Shown here: piece by piece, positions 24,672 through 33,073 of the stretch
Layout of the letters: every line of letters begins with the position of its first letter
Numbering within the stretch: the stretch's first letter is position 1
Source of the DNA: G051903925 sp051903925
GTDB lineage: Bacteria > Pseudomonadota > Alphaproteobacteria > Zavarziniales > Zavarziniaceae
Direction of reading: 5' to 3'
Assembly: GCF_051903925.1 (NCBI RefSeq)
Contig: NZ_CP173678.1
Location: forward strand, 4,774,001-4,838,000
DNA length: 64,000 bases
Notes under the pieces: model-generated
The model's input: the letters and a program-made list of their open reading frames with translations, nothing else
Told to the model about the DNA's origin: nothing
Databases searched by the model: none
Program-made: the position numbers and the translations under genes

Positions 24672-26323
24672 GGCGCCGCCCCTGCCCCCGCTCGCCGATA
24701 GAGGTGGAGGTCGAGCATCCGCCCCTGCGAGTAGTTGAACGCCTGAACCGGACCCAGGTCGCTCAAGTCCTGGAAGCGGGCACCGGCCGCGGCACGGAAC
24801 GCCGCATCGTGGCTCTGCTCCACCACCGCGACATCGACGCTGCCGTCCAGCAGCAGGCCGGCGGCGACGTCGCCCTGGACCAGGCGGGTGCCCGTGCCGA
24901 AGGTGAAGACGAAGCCCGGCTCCGTCAGCCCGGCGGAGGCCACCCGCGTGGCGCGACCGTCGGGCAGGTGCTCCGCCACCAGGCGCGCAACCCAGGGCTT
25001 GTCCAGGCCGGGCAGGACCAGGCCCAGGATCAGGGCCGCACCAGCCGCGCCGGCCAGCAGGCCGGGCCAGGGCGTGCCTGCCCGCGTCCAGGCCAGGCGG
25101 CCCAGCAGGACCGCTGCCGCCAGGACCAGCAGCGCCGCCAGGATGCCGGCCGGATCGACCCGGCCATCCGCCAGGATCGGCACCGCGATCGCGGCGCCAG
25201 CCAGGGCCAGGCTGAACCCGGCATGGATCAAGACGGCCGCCCGGCGCCACCACGCCGGCCCAGCCGCCAGGCCGCGCTCAAGCACCATCGCGGCCAGCAG
25301 CGCCAGCGCCGGATAGAGCGGCAGGACGTAATGCGGCAGCTTGGTCGGCGTCAGCTCGAACACCGCCCAGGCCGGCACGATCCAGGCCAAGCAGAACCGC
25401 ACCGCCCGCTCCCGCCGCAGGCGCCAGATCACCGGCACCGCCACCACCAGCAGGAGCGAGCCCGGCCACAGGCCCAGCGTCAGGAAGCCCAGGTGATAGA
25501 GCGGCGGCATGCCGTGCGATTCCTCGCCCCCCGCGACCTTGGCCAGCATGTCGCTGCCGACCGAACCCTCCAGGAAGGCACCGCCGGAGCGCACCGTGAT
25601 CAGCACCAGCCAGGGCAGCGCCACCGCCAGCATCACGGCCACGCCCTTGACGGGGTGCAGCAGCCGGCGCCAGTTCGGACGGTCGGGATCGCGCCGGTCG
25701 ACCAGGGCGAGCGCCAGGACGGTCAGGGCAGAGATCATGGGCACGATCGGCCCCTTCACCAGCAGGCCCGCGCCCTGCGCCAGCCAGAACACCAGGGGCG
25801 CGCCGGCAAAGGCGATGCCATGCCGTCCCGGCGGCGGCCGCATGTAGAGGTGGGCCAGCGCCCCTTGCGCGAGCAGGACGCAGGCCAGGAGCACGGCGTC
25901 CGTCTTGGCCAGCCGCGCTTCCATGTTGAGGGCGACGCAGGTGGCCAGGATGGCTGCACCCAGGAACGCGGCGCGGGTCCCGAACAGGCCCGCGCCGATG
26001 CGGTAGCACAGCAGCACCGCCAGGATCGCCGCTACCAGCGACGGCAGGCGATAGACCCAGATCGGATTGGCCGCGGGCTCCCCCGTCAGGGCGACGGTCG
26101 CGGCCTGCAGCCAGTAGATGCCGACCGGCTTGTGATGGCGGGGGACGTCCTGGAAATAGATGTCGACGAAGTTGCCCGTCTCCAGCATCTGCCGGGTCGC
26201 TTGGGCAAAGCGCGGCTCGTCCCGTTCAAACGGCGGCAGCGTCGTCAGCCCGGGCAGGAACGCCGCCAGGGCCAGCAGCACCAGCAGTGCCACATGGCGC
26301 AGGTCAAGCCGCGTCCCGTTCAT
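24668..26323 (-). CDS. ArnT-like polyprenyl-phosphate glycosyltransferase
   Basis: A 551-residue GT-C membrane enzyme with many hydrophobic segments and the periplasmic catalytic loop PPFERDEPRFAQATRQML (Asp-Glu motif) followed by a long loop with DVPRHHKPVGIYWLQ, the signature of ArnT/dolichyl-P-mannose transferases. It would transfer a sugar from a polyprenyl phosphate to a lipid or protein acceptor at the outer face of the inner membrane. Upstream is a GT2 that could make the donor; downstream is a PAP2 phosphatase. ATG 26323 begins just before the first helix. Confidence 0.88.
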   Translation of the reverse strand: MNGTRLDLRHVALLVLLALAAFLPGLTTLPPFERDEPRFAQATRQMLETGNFVDIYFQDVPRHHKPVGIYWLQAATVALTGEPAANPIWVYRLPSLVAAILAVLLCYRIGAGLFGTRAAFLGAAILATCVALNMEARLAKTDAVLLACVLLAQGALAHLYMRPPPGRHGIAFAGAPLVFWLAQGAGLLVKGPIVPMISALTVLALALVDRRDPDRPNWRRLLHPVKGVAVMLAVALPWLVLITVRSGGAFLEGSVGSDMLAKVAGGEESHGMPPLYHLGFLTLGLWPGSLLLVVAVPVIWRLRRERAVRFCLAWIVPAWAVFELTPTKLPHYVLPLYPALALLAAMVLERGLAAGPAWWRRAAVLIHAGFSLALAGAAIAVPILADGRVDPAGILAALLVLAAAVLLGRLAWTRAGTPWPGLLAGAAGAALILGLVLPGLDKPWVARLVAEHLPDGRATRVASAGLTEPGFVFTFGTGTRLVQGDVAAGLLLDGSVDVAVVEQSHDAAFRAAAGARFQDLSDLGPVQAFNYSQGRMLDLHLYRRAGAGAAP

Positions 26324-26447
26324 CGCCGCGCGCGCCCGGTCGCAGGATTGGGTCCCAACTGGTCCATGGCCGTCGATCCGAGCACCCGGGTCCTGCTCCC
26401 CCATCCCGGCCCTTCCCCACAAGGCGGGCGCTGGTTCAGCGAAGCGG

Positions 26448-27860
26448 TCACCGCTCGTCGCGGGTGGCGACCAGGCCCGCACCGGCGCCGCGGGGCGGTG
26501 CGACATGGTCGGCCAACGGCTGAAGCAGGGGCAGCGGCTCCGGCGCACGGGCCAGCAGGGCGGCGGGGCCAGCGCGGCGGATCAGCCAGGCGACGCCCAG
26601 CAGGTCCGACAGGCTGACGATCAGGCGGTCCAGCGTGCCGTACTTCGACCGGCCCGCGGTCCGGTGGCGATGGCCCACCGGCACCGGCCGCACCGTGCCG
26701 CCGGCGCGCTGGGCCAGGGCCGGCAGGAACCGGTGCATGTGATCGAAATAGGGCAGTTCCAGGAACAGGTCCCTGCGAAAGACCTTGAGCCCGCAGCCAG
26801 TATCACGCGTGCCGTCGTTCAGCATCGCGCGGCGCACGAAATTGGCCAGGCGCGAACTGACCCGCTTCACGATCGTGTCACGGCGGTTGACCCGCTCGCC
26901 CGCCAGCAGGCCGGGGGGCGCGTCGCCCGCCGCCAGGCGCACCAGGCGCGGCAGGTCGGCCGGATCGTTCTGGCGGTCGCCGTCCAGCGTGGCGATCCAG
27001 GCGCCGCGCGCGGCGCGCACGCCCGTATGCACGGCGGCACTTTGGCCATAGCGGCGGGAATGCCGGATGACCCGCAGGCGCGGCTCCTCGGACAACAGGA
27101 TCAGCAGGCGCTCGGGCGTCGCGTCGGTGCTGCCGTCGTCGACATAGATCACCTCGAAGTCGACCAGGCCGTCGAGGGCGGCCACCGCCTCCGCCAGCAG
27201 GGGGCCCACGTTCTCCTGCTCGTTCAGGACGGGGATGACGACCGACAGCGCGACGGGGGCGGCCTGCGGCTCCGCCACCTCGCGCGCGAGGTGCGGCTGG
27301 CTGCTGCGCCGTTCCAGCCAGTCCAGGCCAAAGCCGTCGACCAGGCCAGGCTTGGGCCCCGTGGCCAGGGCGCTGCGGGCGCCGTCGACGACCAGCGTGC
27401 GCCGGCCGATGCGCGCGACCAGGCGCGGCAGGTGGCGGTGCATGCCGACGAAATAGGGCAGGTCCAGCAGGGCCTCGCGCGCGATCAGGATCGCCTCTCC
27501 CCCGCCGGGCAGCGGCGCCAGGACCAGGGACGGGGGGTCGGCCTGCCGGGTGGGGGCCCACAGGCGGGGCAGCAGGTCGAGGGCTGCGGGGGCGGCGGCG
27601 ACAAGCAGCCATGGCGCCGCCGTGCGCCGCGCCGCCTCCGCCAGGCCCAAGGACAGGTCGCCACCGGCTGGCAGGCCGACCAGGCCAACGGCCTCCTCCT
27701 CGGCACCCAGGGCGGGCGATGGCACGGCGGCCCCCTGCCCGGCCGCCAGCAGCCACAGCATTTCATGCTGCGGGACGTCGGCCATGGCCTTCAGGCTGTC
27801 GGCCGCGCGCGCGACCCCGGTCAGGTCGACACCCGGAGTCAGGATGACGCACAGGTCCAA
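26448..27860 (-). CDS. Two-domain GT2 glycosyltransferase (degenerate N-terminal copy plus active C-terminal copy)
   Basis: The C-terminal half (from about residue 205) is a dolichyl-phosphate-mannose-synthase-like GT2: LSVVIPVLNEQENVG, YVDDGSTDAT (Asp241-Asp242), LDGDRQNDP (Asp293-x-Asp295), TRDTGCGLKVFRRDLFLELPYF and RTAGRSKYG. The N-terminal half is a weaker copy: LPYFVGMHRHLP (134-145) mirrors LPYFDHMHRFLP (369-380), but the DDG and DxD motifs are absent, so it is probably inactive. No C-terminal membrane helices are seen, unlike ArnC. The start is TTG 27860 behind GGAAAGG, because the frame upstream enters tRNA-Leu. It probably supplies the sugar donor for the ArnT-like enzyme. Confidence 0.8.
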   Translation of the reverse strand: MDLCVILTPGVDLTGVARAADSLKAMADVPQHEMLWLLAAGQGAAVPSPALGAEEEAVGLVGLPAGGDLSLGLAEAARRTAAPWLLVAAAPAALDLLPRLWAPTRQADPPSLVLAPLPGGGEAILIAREALLDLPYFVGMHRHLPRLVARIGRRTLVVDGARSALATGPKPGLVDGFGLDWLERRSSQPHLAREVAEPQAAPVALSVVIPVLNEQENVGPLLAEAVAALDGLVDFEVIYVDDGSTDATPERLLILLSEEPRLRVIRHSRRYGQSAAVHTGVRAARGAWIATLDGDRQNDPADLPRLVRLAAGDAPPGLLAGERVNRRDTIVKRVSSRLANFVRRAMLNDGTRDTGCGLKVFRRDLFLELPYFDHMHRFLPALAQRAGGTVRPVPVGHRHRTAGRSKYGTLDRLIVSLSDLLGVAWLIRRAGPAALLARAPEPLPLLQPLADHVAPPRGAGAGLVATRDER

Positions 27861-27994
27861 GAGCGCATCCCTTTCCTGATCAGACTGGTTGGTCCTGGTG
27901 ACGGGGGCCGGCCCCGGCCGCGCGCGTCGCGGGGGCTTGCTGCCGCAGGAGGCCCGCAGGGGCCGGGGGCTGTGACACCCCCGACCCCGGCAGA

Positions 27995-28081
<87 letters not shown>

Positions 28082-28231
28082 ATGCCTCGTGAGCGGTGGG
28101 AGGTAGCAGTTCCCGCGCACGGCTTCAAGGGCTGCCGTTTCTGCGGCACACTCCCCCGATTGTCGCAGGGCGCGCAGGTCCGGGCCCCGCCCGCGATTTG
28201 CCAGACCGGCGGGGCAGAGGCGGAGTTCGGC

Positions 28232-28948
28232 ATGCGCATCCTGGTGGTGGAGAACGATGCGATCAGCGGGCCCGCGCTGATCGGCGATGCCCTGGTGGCG
28301 GGCGGCGCCACGCTCGATGCCCGCCGGCCGCACCAGGGCCAGGCACTGCCCGTCGACCTGTCCGCGTACGACGCCATGCTGGTCCTGGGTGGGCCGCAGC
28401 ACGCCAATGACGACGATGGCTATCCCGCCTTCCAGGGAATCATCACCCTGATGCGCCAGGCGCTGGCAGCCGACCGGCCGGTGCTGGGCATCTGCCTGGG
28501 CGCGCAGCTGCTGGCGCGCGCGCATGGCGGACGGGTCTATCGCATGGGCTGGCTGGAGGTGGGCCTGCCGCCCCTGGGCCTGACCCCGGCGGCGGAGACG
28601 GATGCCGTGCTGCATGGCCTGGGGCCGCGGGTGCGCGCCATGCAATGGCACGAGGATCATTTCGACCTGCCGCCCGAGACCGTCCGCCTGCTGGAAGGCG
28701 AACGCTGCCCCAACCAGGCCTTCCGCCTGGGCCGCGCGTCCTATGGCTTCCAGTGCCACCCGGAAGCCGGCCGGGTTCTGGCCGGGCAATGGCTGGACCA
28801 GTTCTCGACCGGGCCGTTCCAGAAGCATTTCGGGGCCGGGGCCAGCCAAGCGCTTGCCCGTGCCCGGGCCGAGGTCGCGACCCATGCCGCGGCATCGGAG
28901 CCCTTTGCCCGCACGCTCGCCATGCGCTGGCTGCACTTGGGCGCCTGA
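28232..28948 (+). CDS. Class I glutamine amidotransferase-like protein
   Basis: A 238-residue GATase1 protein with the nucleophile elbow GICLGAQLLARAHGG and the His-Glu pair in YGFQCHPE. It starts MRILVVENDAISGPALIGD, with GGAG just upstream. The family includes GMP-synthase-like domains and gamma-glutamyl hydrolases; no synthase partner is adjacent, so the acceptor is unknown. It faces away from tRNA-Leu, which lies 150 bases upstream on the other strand. Confidence 0.85.
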   Translation: MRILVVENDAISGPALIGDALVAGGATLDARRPHQGQALPVDLSAYDAMLVLGGPQHANDDDGYPAFQGIITLMRQALAADRPVLGICLGAQLLARAHGGRVYRMGWLEVGLPPLGLTPAAETDAVLHGLGPRVRAMQWHEDHFDLPPETVRLLEGERCPNQAFRLGRASYGFQCHPEAGRVLAGQWLDQFSTGPFQKHFGAGASQALARARAEVATHAAASEPFARTLAMRWLHLGA

Positions 28949-29004
28949 CCCACCCAGATCCGCAACGGTTCAGACTGGTGTTGTCGACAAGCCTCAACAA
29001 ATCA

Positions 29005-29019
29005 TAAGAATGACTCTCA
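29005..29019 (+). promoter_or_regulatory. Candidate Fur box ahead of the siderophore receptor
   Basis: TAAGAATGACTCTCA matches 13 of 15 positions of the palindromic Fur 7-1-7 unit TGAGAATnATTCTCA. It lies about 95 bases before the receptor start, in an AT-richer stretch. The position fits repression of a siderophore receptor when iron is plentiful. Confidence 0.5.
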
Positions 29020-29112
29020 GTAGCGTTCGCATGATGACGACCCCTGGTCCTGCTTCTAAGAACCATTCGCACCGCACGTGCGGATGGATGACGTCTTCGA
29101 GGGGGATGGGTA

Positions 29113-31419
29113 ATGGCAGAACGCAGGGGCTTGGGCCGCCGCGGCGGGCAGGTGTCGCAGCTGGCCCTGCTGATGGCATTGGGGCTGGCGGCGCCCGGAC
29201 TGGCGCTGGCGCAAGGGACCACCGCCCCGCCCGCCGCCGCGCCGCCGGCACCGGCACCGGCACCGGCACCGGCACCGGCACCCGCGCAGCCCGCCGACGG
29301 CCAGGCGCCGATGGTCCTGCCGCAGCTGGACATCAACTCGAACCTGCTGTCGCCGTCCAACACGCTGCTGGCGCCGGCGGGCGTCGGTGCCCGCACGCCC
29401 AACAGCGTCCAGGACACGCCCCAGGCGATCAACGTCATCACGCAGGAGACGATGCGCCAGCAGGGCGTGCAGACCCTGCAGGACGCCCTGCGCAACGTGC
29501 CCGGCGTCACGGTCGCGATCGGTGAAGGCGGCGTAGCCAACGGCGACCAGTTCCGCATCCGCGGCTTCGAGGCCAAGGGCGACATCTTTGTCGATGGCCT
29601 GCGCGACTTCGGCCTCTATACCCGCGACGCCTTCATCTACGAGAACGTCTCGGTCCTGAAGGGCCCCTCGTCCCAGGTCTTTGGCCGCGGCTCGGTCGGC
29701 GGCGGCATCAACACGGTGTCCAAGACGCCCTTCCTGGGTGCGCAGTATTCGCTCGACGGCTCGATCGGCATGGGTCCGCTCTACCGTGGCGTCGTCGACC
29801 TGAACCAGCAGATCGGCGAATCGACCGCGGTCCGGCTGGTCGGCATGGCGACCCAGCAGGAATGGGTGGGCCGCGACGCGGTCGAGTCCCAGCGTTTCGG
29901 CTTTGCGCCGTCGATCGCCTTCGGCCTGGGGACCGATACGGAATTGTCGATCCTGTACTACCACCTGGAGGACAATCGCGTCCCCGACTACGGGGTGCCG
30001 GTCTTCCAGTCGGCCGCCGAGGCCGCGGCCAACATCCCCGGCCTGCCCGTCACCGAGCGTGGGGTCGACCGTTCGAACTGGTACGGACTTGAGACCGACC
30101 GCGACGACGTCACCGTCGATACGATCACCGCCAAGCTGCAGCACCGGGTCAACGAGTTCGTCTCGGTCACCAACGACACGCGCCTTGGCTTCTACGAGCG
30201 CGAGTTCGGCGCCCAGGCTCCAAGCTGCCCCAACACGGTCGCCAATCCCTGCCAGGCGAACTTCCTGGATGGCGATCCGACCACGATCCCCATGGCCGGT
30301 CGCGGTGCCGGCATCTACGAGCAGAAAAGCTGGGGCATCCAGAACGTCACGACCGGGGTCGCCGGCTTCGAGTATGGCGGCTTCCGCCACCAGGTCGTCG
30401 GCGGTGTCGACCTCAGCTATGAGCACAACGAGCGCAATCCGCTGGCCTATATCGGCACGCGTCCGACGACGCCGCTGTTCAACCCGTCGCCGTCGACAAA
30501 CGGTGCGTACTATGTCGGGCCGCCAACCGGGGCCAATACAACCGACACGACGGATTTCGGCTTCTTCCTGAGCGAGCGCTGGTGGATCGTGCCCGAGGTC
30601 TCGATCCTGGCCGGCTTCCGCTATGACCGGTTCCGCACGACCTATGAGACGGTCGCCTATGCCACGCGCCTCTCGACCGAGTTGGAGCAGGAAACGGACA
30701 TCGTGGCGCCCAAGGCCAGCCTGGTCTGGGAGCCGTCCGACAGCCAGACCTTCTACCTGTCCTATGGTGAATCGGCCAGCCCGACCGGCCAGTTCTCGAC
30801 ACAAGGCGCGACGATCACCGTAACGAACGATGACCTTGAGCCGGAAACGAGCCGCATCTACGAGGCCGGGGCAAAGGTCTCGTTCTTCGACAACCGCCTG
30901 GGGATCACGGGCTCGATCTATCATATCGAGAAAAGCAACTCGAAGGAGTTCGACACCGACGGGACCACGCTGCTCCGCTCGGGCGACGAGATCGAGAACA
31001 CGGGCCTTGAGATCGGCGTGACCGGCACCATCCTGCCGGGCTGGGAGGTGCAGGCCAACTACACCTTCCAGGATGCGGAACTGACCGATACGGCCGATCC
31101 CATCAATATCGGCAACCGGCCCCAGTTCGTCTCGGAGCATGCCGCCAGCCTCTGGACGACCTACGCGCCGATCGAGAACCTGACGCTGGGCCTGGGCGTC
31201 ACCTATGAGAGCCAGCGCTATCTCAACATCCAGAACACGCTCGAAGTGCCGGGCCAGTACCAGATCGACGGGCTCGTCTCCTACCAGTGGCAGCAGTACC
31301 GCTTCGCCCTCAATGCCTACAACATCACCGACACGCTCAACTATTCGGGGGTGTGGGGGAACCGCGTGATCCCGGGCCAGGGGGCGACGGTCGTCGGCTC
31401 GTTCGGCGTCACCTTCTAG
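29113..31419 (+). CDS. TonB-dependent (catecholate-type) siderophore receptor
   Basis: A 768-residue outer-membrane receptor. After a signal peptide (QLALLMALGLAAPGLALAQ) and an Ala-Pro repeat tract, the plug has QDTPQAINVITQETMRQQGVQTLQDALRNVPGVTVAIGEGG and FRIRGFEAKGDIFVDGLRD, typical of Fiu/CirA-like ferric-siderophore receptors. The barrel follows and ends NYSGVWGNRVIPGQGATVVGSFGVTF with an aromatic C-terminus. Classical siderophore receptors need TonB energy. A Fur-like site lies upstream, and a flavinylation operon with another Fur-like site is 3.5 kb away, suggesting a shared iron regulon. Confidence 0.93.
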   Translation: MAERRGLGRRGGQVSQLALLMALGLAAPGLALAQGTTAPPAAAPPAPAPAPAPAPAPAQPADGQAPMVLPQLDINSNLLSPSNTLLAPAGVGARTPNSVQDTPQAINVITQETMRQQGVQTLQDALRNVPGVTVAIGEGGVANGDQFRIRGFEAKGDIFVDGLRDFGLYTRDAFIYENVSVLKGPSSQVFGRGSVGGGINTVSKTPFLGAQYSLDGSIGMGPLYRGVVDLNQQIGESTAVRLVGMATQQEWVGRDAVESQRFGFAPSIAFGLGTDTELSILYYHLEDNRVPDYGVPVFQSAAEAAANIPGLPVTERGVDRSNWYGLETDRDDVTVDTITAKLQHRVNEFVSVTNDTRLGFYEREFGAQAPSCPNTVANPCQANFLDGDPTTIPMAGRGAGIYEQKSWGIQNVTTGVAGFEYGGFRHQVVGGVDLSYEHNERNPLAYIGTRPTTPLFNPSPSTNGAYYVGPPTGANTTDTTDFGFFLSERWWIVPEVSILAGFRYDRFRTTYETVAYATRLSTELEQETDIVAPKASLVWEPSDSQTFYLSYGESASPTGQFSTQGATITVTNDDLEPETSRIYEAGAKVSFFDNRLGITGSIYHIEKSNSKEFDTDGTTLLRSGDEIENTGLEIGVTGTILPGWEVQANYTFQDAELTDTADPINIGNRPQFVSEHAASLWTTYAPIENLTLGLGVTYESQRYLNIQNTLEVPGQYQIDGLVSYQWQQYRFALNAYNITDTLNYSGVWGNRVIPGQGATVVGSFGVTF
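29245..29280 (+). repeat. Hexanucleotide tandem repeat (CCGGCA)x6 in the receptor gene
   Basis: Six exact copies of CCGGCA encode an Ala-Pro tract between the signal peptide and the plug. Because the unit is 6 bases, slippage would change the linker length without changing the reading frame. Confidence 0.9.
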
Positions 31420-31458
31420 AACGGACCACCTGCCCGCGCGGCGGCCATCCGGGAACGG

Positions 31459-31558
31459 CTGGCGGCCGAGGGCCCGCACCTTCGGATGCGGGCCGCCAGT
31501 CTTCCGGCCACCGCGCAGGACCGTCCCCCCGGCCAACCGACCCTGGCCGGGGGGACGG
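31459..31558 (+). terminator. Two hairpins downstream of the receptor gene
   Basis: The first hairpin has an 8-bp stem GGCCCGCA/TGCGGGCC (31471-31494). The second, at 31521-31558, is a perfect 15-bp stem CCGTCCCCCCGGCCA/TGGCCGGGGGGACGG with an 8-base loop. Neither has a T-tract, so termination is inferred. The whole 31420-31797 gap (378 bases) has no gene; it also carries the phasin promoter near its end. Confidence 0.5.
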
Positions 31559-31714
31559 CACGAAAAGGCCATCCCGAAGGCCGGAACGGAGCGCTTCTGC
31601 TGCGCCTGCGATGATGCGGCACAATATCGCGGAATGCACCCCAAGTTGCAGCGGGAACAGCGTTTATTCCCGATATCCCGCAATCCGGAACGGTTAAGAC
31701 CGCCGCCGACACGC

Positions 31715-31744
31715 TTGACGCGCGGCCGGTTCAGACCCTTATGT
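31715..31744 (+). promoter_or_regulatory. Candidate sigma-70 promoter of the phasin gene
   Basis: TTGACG (31715-31720) and TTATGT (31739-31744) are 18 bases apart, 54 bases before the phasin ATG. Good -35, fair -10. Confidence 0.5.
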
Positions 31745-31797
31745 TGCGGCGCAATACGAAGCCGGATGCAATTCCGGTCCAGGAAAGTGGGATATCG

Positions 31798-32172
31798 ATG
31801 AGCACGACGACGATCGACTTCAATCCGACCAAGCTGTTCGACTCCGCGGCCTTCGAGAAGCTGGCCGAACCGCTGAAGGGCCTGGGCGAGACGCTGAAGG
31901 GCGTGCGCGAGCGCGCGCTGGAGCAGAACCAGGAGATCAACACCCGCGTCATCGCGATCGCCGAGCAGAACGCGGCCCAGTACTTCGACGCGGCGCGCGC
32001 CGCGGCCAAGGCCAAGACCCTGACCGAGCTGCTGGAAGTCCAGAACGGCTTCGCCCGCGAGTCGCTGGCCCGCAACGTGGCCCAGTTCAAGGAACTGAGC
32101 GAGCTGTTCACGAATGCCAGCCGCACCACCTGGGCGCCGCTGGGCGCGATCCTGACGCCGAAGGCGGCCTGA
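31798..32172 (+). CDS. Phasin family protein
   Basis: A 124-residue, mostly helical protein starting MSTTTIDFNPTKLFDSAAF, with AFEKLAEPLKGLGETLKGVRERALEQNQEINTRVIAIAEQNAAQYFDAARAAAKAKTLTELLEVQNGFARESLARNVAQFKELSELF. This pattern is the phasin domain that coats polyhydroxyalkanoate granules or acts as a granule-like protein. AGGAAAG precedes the ATG. A hairpin follows the stop. No PHA synthase is in the window. Confidence 0.85.
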   Translation: MSTTTIDFNPTKLFDSAAFEKLAEPLKGLGETLKGVRERALEQNQEINTRVIAIAEQNAAQYFDAARAAAKAKTLTELLEVQNGFARESLARNVAQFKELSELFTNASRTTWAPLGAILTPKAA

Positions 32173-32188
32173 TCACGCAAGGCTACGG

Positions 32189-32249
32189 CACCCCGCGCCA
32201 GGCGGGGTGACCGCGTTCCCTCCGCCCAGGCCGCATCGCGGCCGGGCGG
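32189..32249. terminator. Paired hairpins between the convergent phasin and cysH genes
   Basis: CACCCCGC/GCGGGGTG (32189-32209, loop GCCAG) lies just past the phasin stop. A second stem, CCGCCC-a-GGCCGC/GCGGCC-GGGCGG (32222-32249), is nearer cysH. Neither has a clear T-tract, but both lie where convergent transcripts should end. Confidence 0.5.
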
Positions 32250-32329
32250 ACCTGGAACCCAGGCGGACGATCCGCCAATCCGATCCCCGACCAGGGGCAG
32301 CTCAGACGATCGGGTGGAACGGTTGCGGC

Positions 32330-33073
32330 TCAGATGCCGCTGCCGCCGCTTTCGTTGCGCAGCGGGCTGTGGATGCCGCATTCGGTCTTCTCAAGCCCAG
32401 CCCAGCGCCCGTCGCGGGAATCGCCGCCCGGCGCCACCCGGTCGGTGCAGGGCATGCAGCCGATCGACAGGTAGCCATCCTCGATCAGGGGATGCTTCGG
32501 CAGCTTGCGCGCGGCCAAGTGGGCGTGCAGGTCGGCCTCGGACCAATGGGCCAGCGGGTTGACCTTGATGTGCACGCCGTCGGTCTCGACCGCCTCGATC
32601 GCCGCGCGGCTGCTGGACTGGAACCGCTTGCGCCCGGTGAACCAGGCATCGAACGGAGCCAGCGCGCGCGCCAGCGGCTCAGCCTTGCGCAGGGCGCAGC
32701 AGGCATCCGGGTCGCGGGTCCACAGGATGCCGTCAGGGTCGCGCGCCGCCACCTCCCGCGGGTCGGGCCGGATCGAGCGCACGTCCATCAGGCCAAGCCG
32801 CTCGCCCAGCGCCTCCTTGTAGCGCAGCGTCTCGCCGAACAGCTTGCCCGTGTCCAGGAAGATCACGGGGACCGCCGGATCGACCTGGGCCACCAGGTCG
32901 AGCAGCACCGCACTTTCGGCACCAAAGGACGACACCATGGCGATGCGGCCGGGGAACACGCCCTCGACCATCGCGGCGATCAGGCCGCGCGCATCCAGGC
33001 CGCCATAGCGCGCGTTGAGCGCCGCCGCCTCGTCGCGCAGCGCGCGCGCGCGTTCGCCGGGATCCAGCTTCAT
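32330..33073 (-). CDS. cysH: Assimilatory adenylylsulfate (APS) reductase, 4Fe-4S type
   Basis: It reduces activated sulfate to sulfite with thioredoxin. 247 residues. The pairs Cys125-Cys126 and Cys206-x2-Cys209 are the 4Fe-4S ligands that mark APS rather than PAPS reductases; the C-terminal ECGIHSP (Cys232) carries the catalytic cysteine. Also seen: SSFGAESAVLLDL, FLDTGKLF and VNPLAHW. Its ATG overlaps the stop of the precorrin-2 dehydrogenase gene (ATGA), so the two are one operon for sulfite formation and sirohaem supply to sulfite reductase. Confidence 0.93.
   Translation of the reverse strand: MKLDPGERARALRDEAAALNARYGGLDARGLIAAMVEGVFPGRIAMVSSFGAESAVLLDLVAQVDPAVPVIFLDTGKLFGETLRYKEALGERLGLMDVRSIRPDPREVAARDPDGILWTRDPDACCALRKAEPLARALAPFDAWFTGRKRFQSSSRAAIEAVETDGVHIKVNPLAHWSEADLHAHLAARKLPKHPLIEDGYLSIGCMPCTDRVAPGGDSRDGRWAGLEKTECGIHSPLRNESGGSGI

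Noticed and set aside
29245..29280. Repeat tract considered as a CRISPR array
   Set aside because: Units are 6 bases with no spacers and lie inside a coding frame. No 23-47-base repeats with regular spacers are seen anywhere in the window.
29056..31683. An 875-codon minus-strand frame opposite the TonB receptor
   Set aside because: The plus-strand receptor has signal peptide, plug and barrel motifs; the antisense frame has none.
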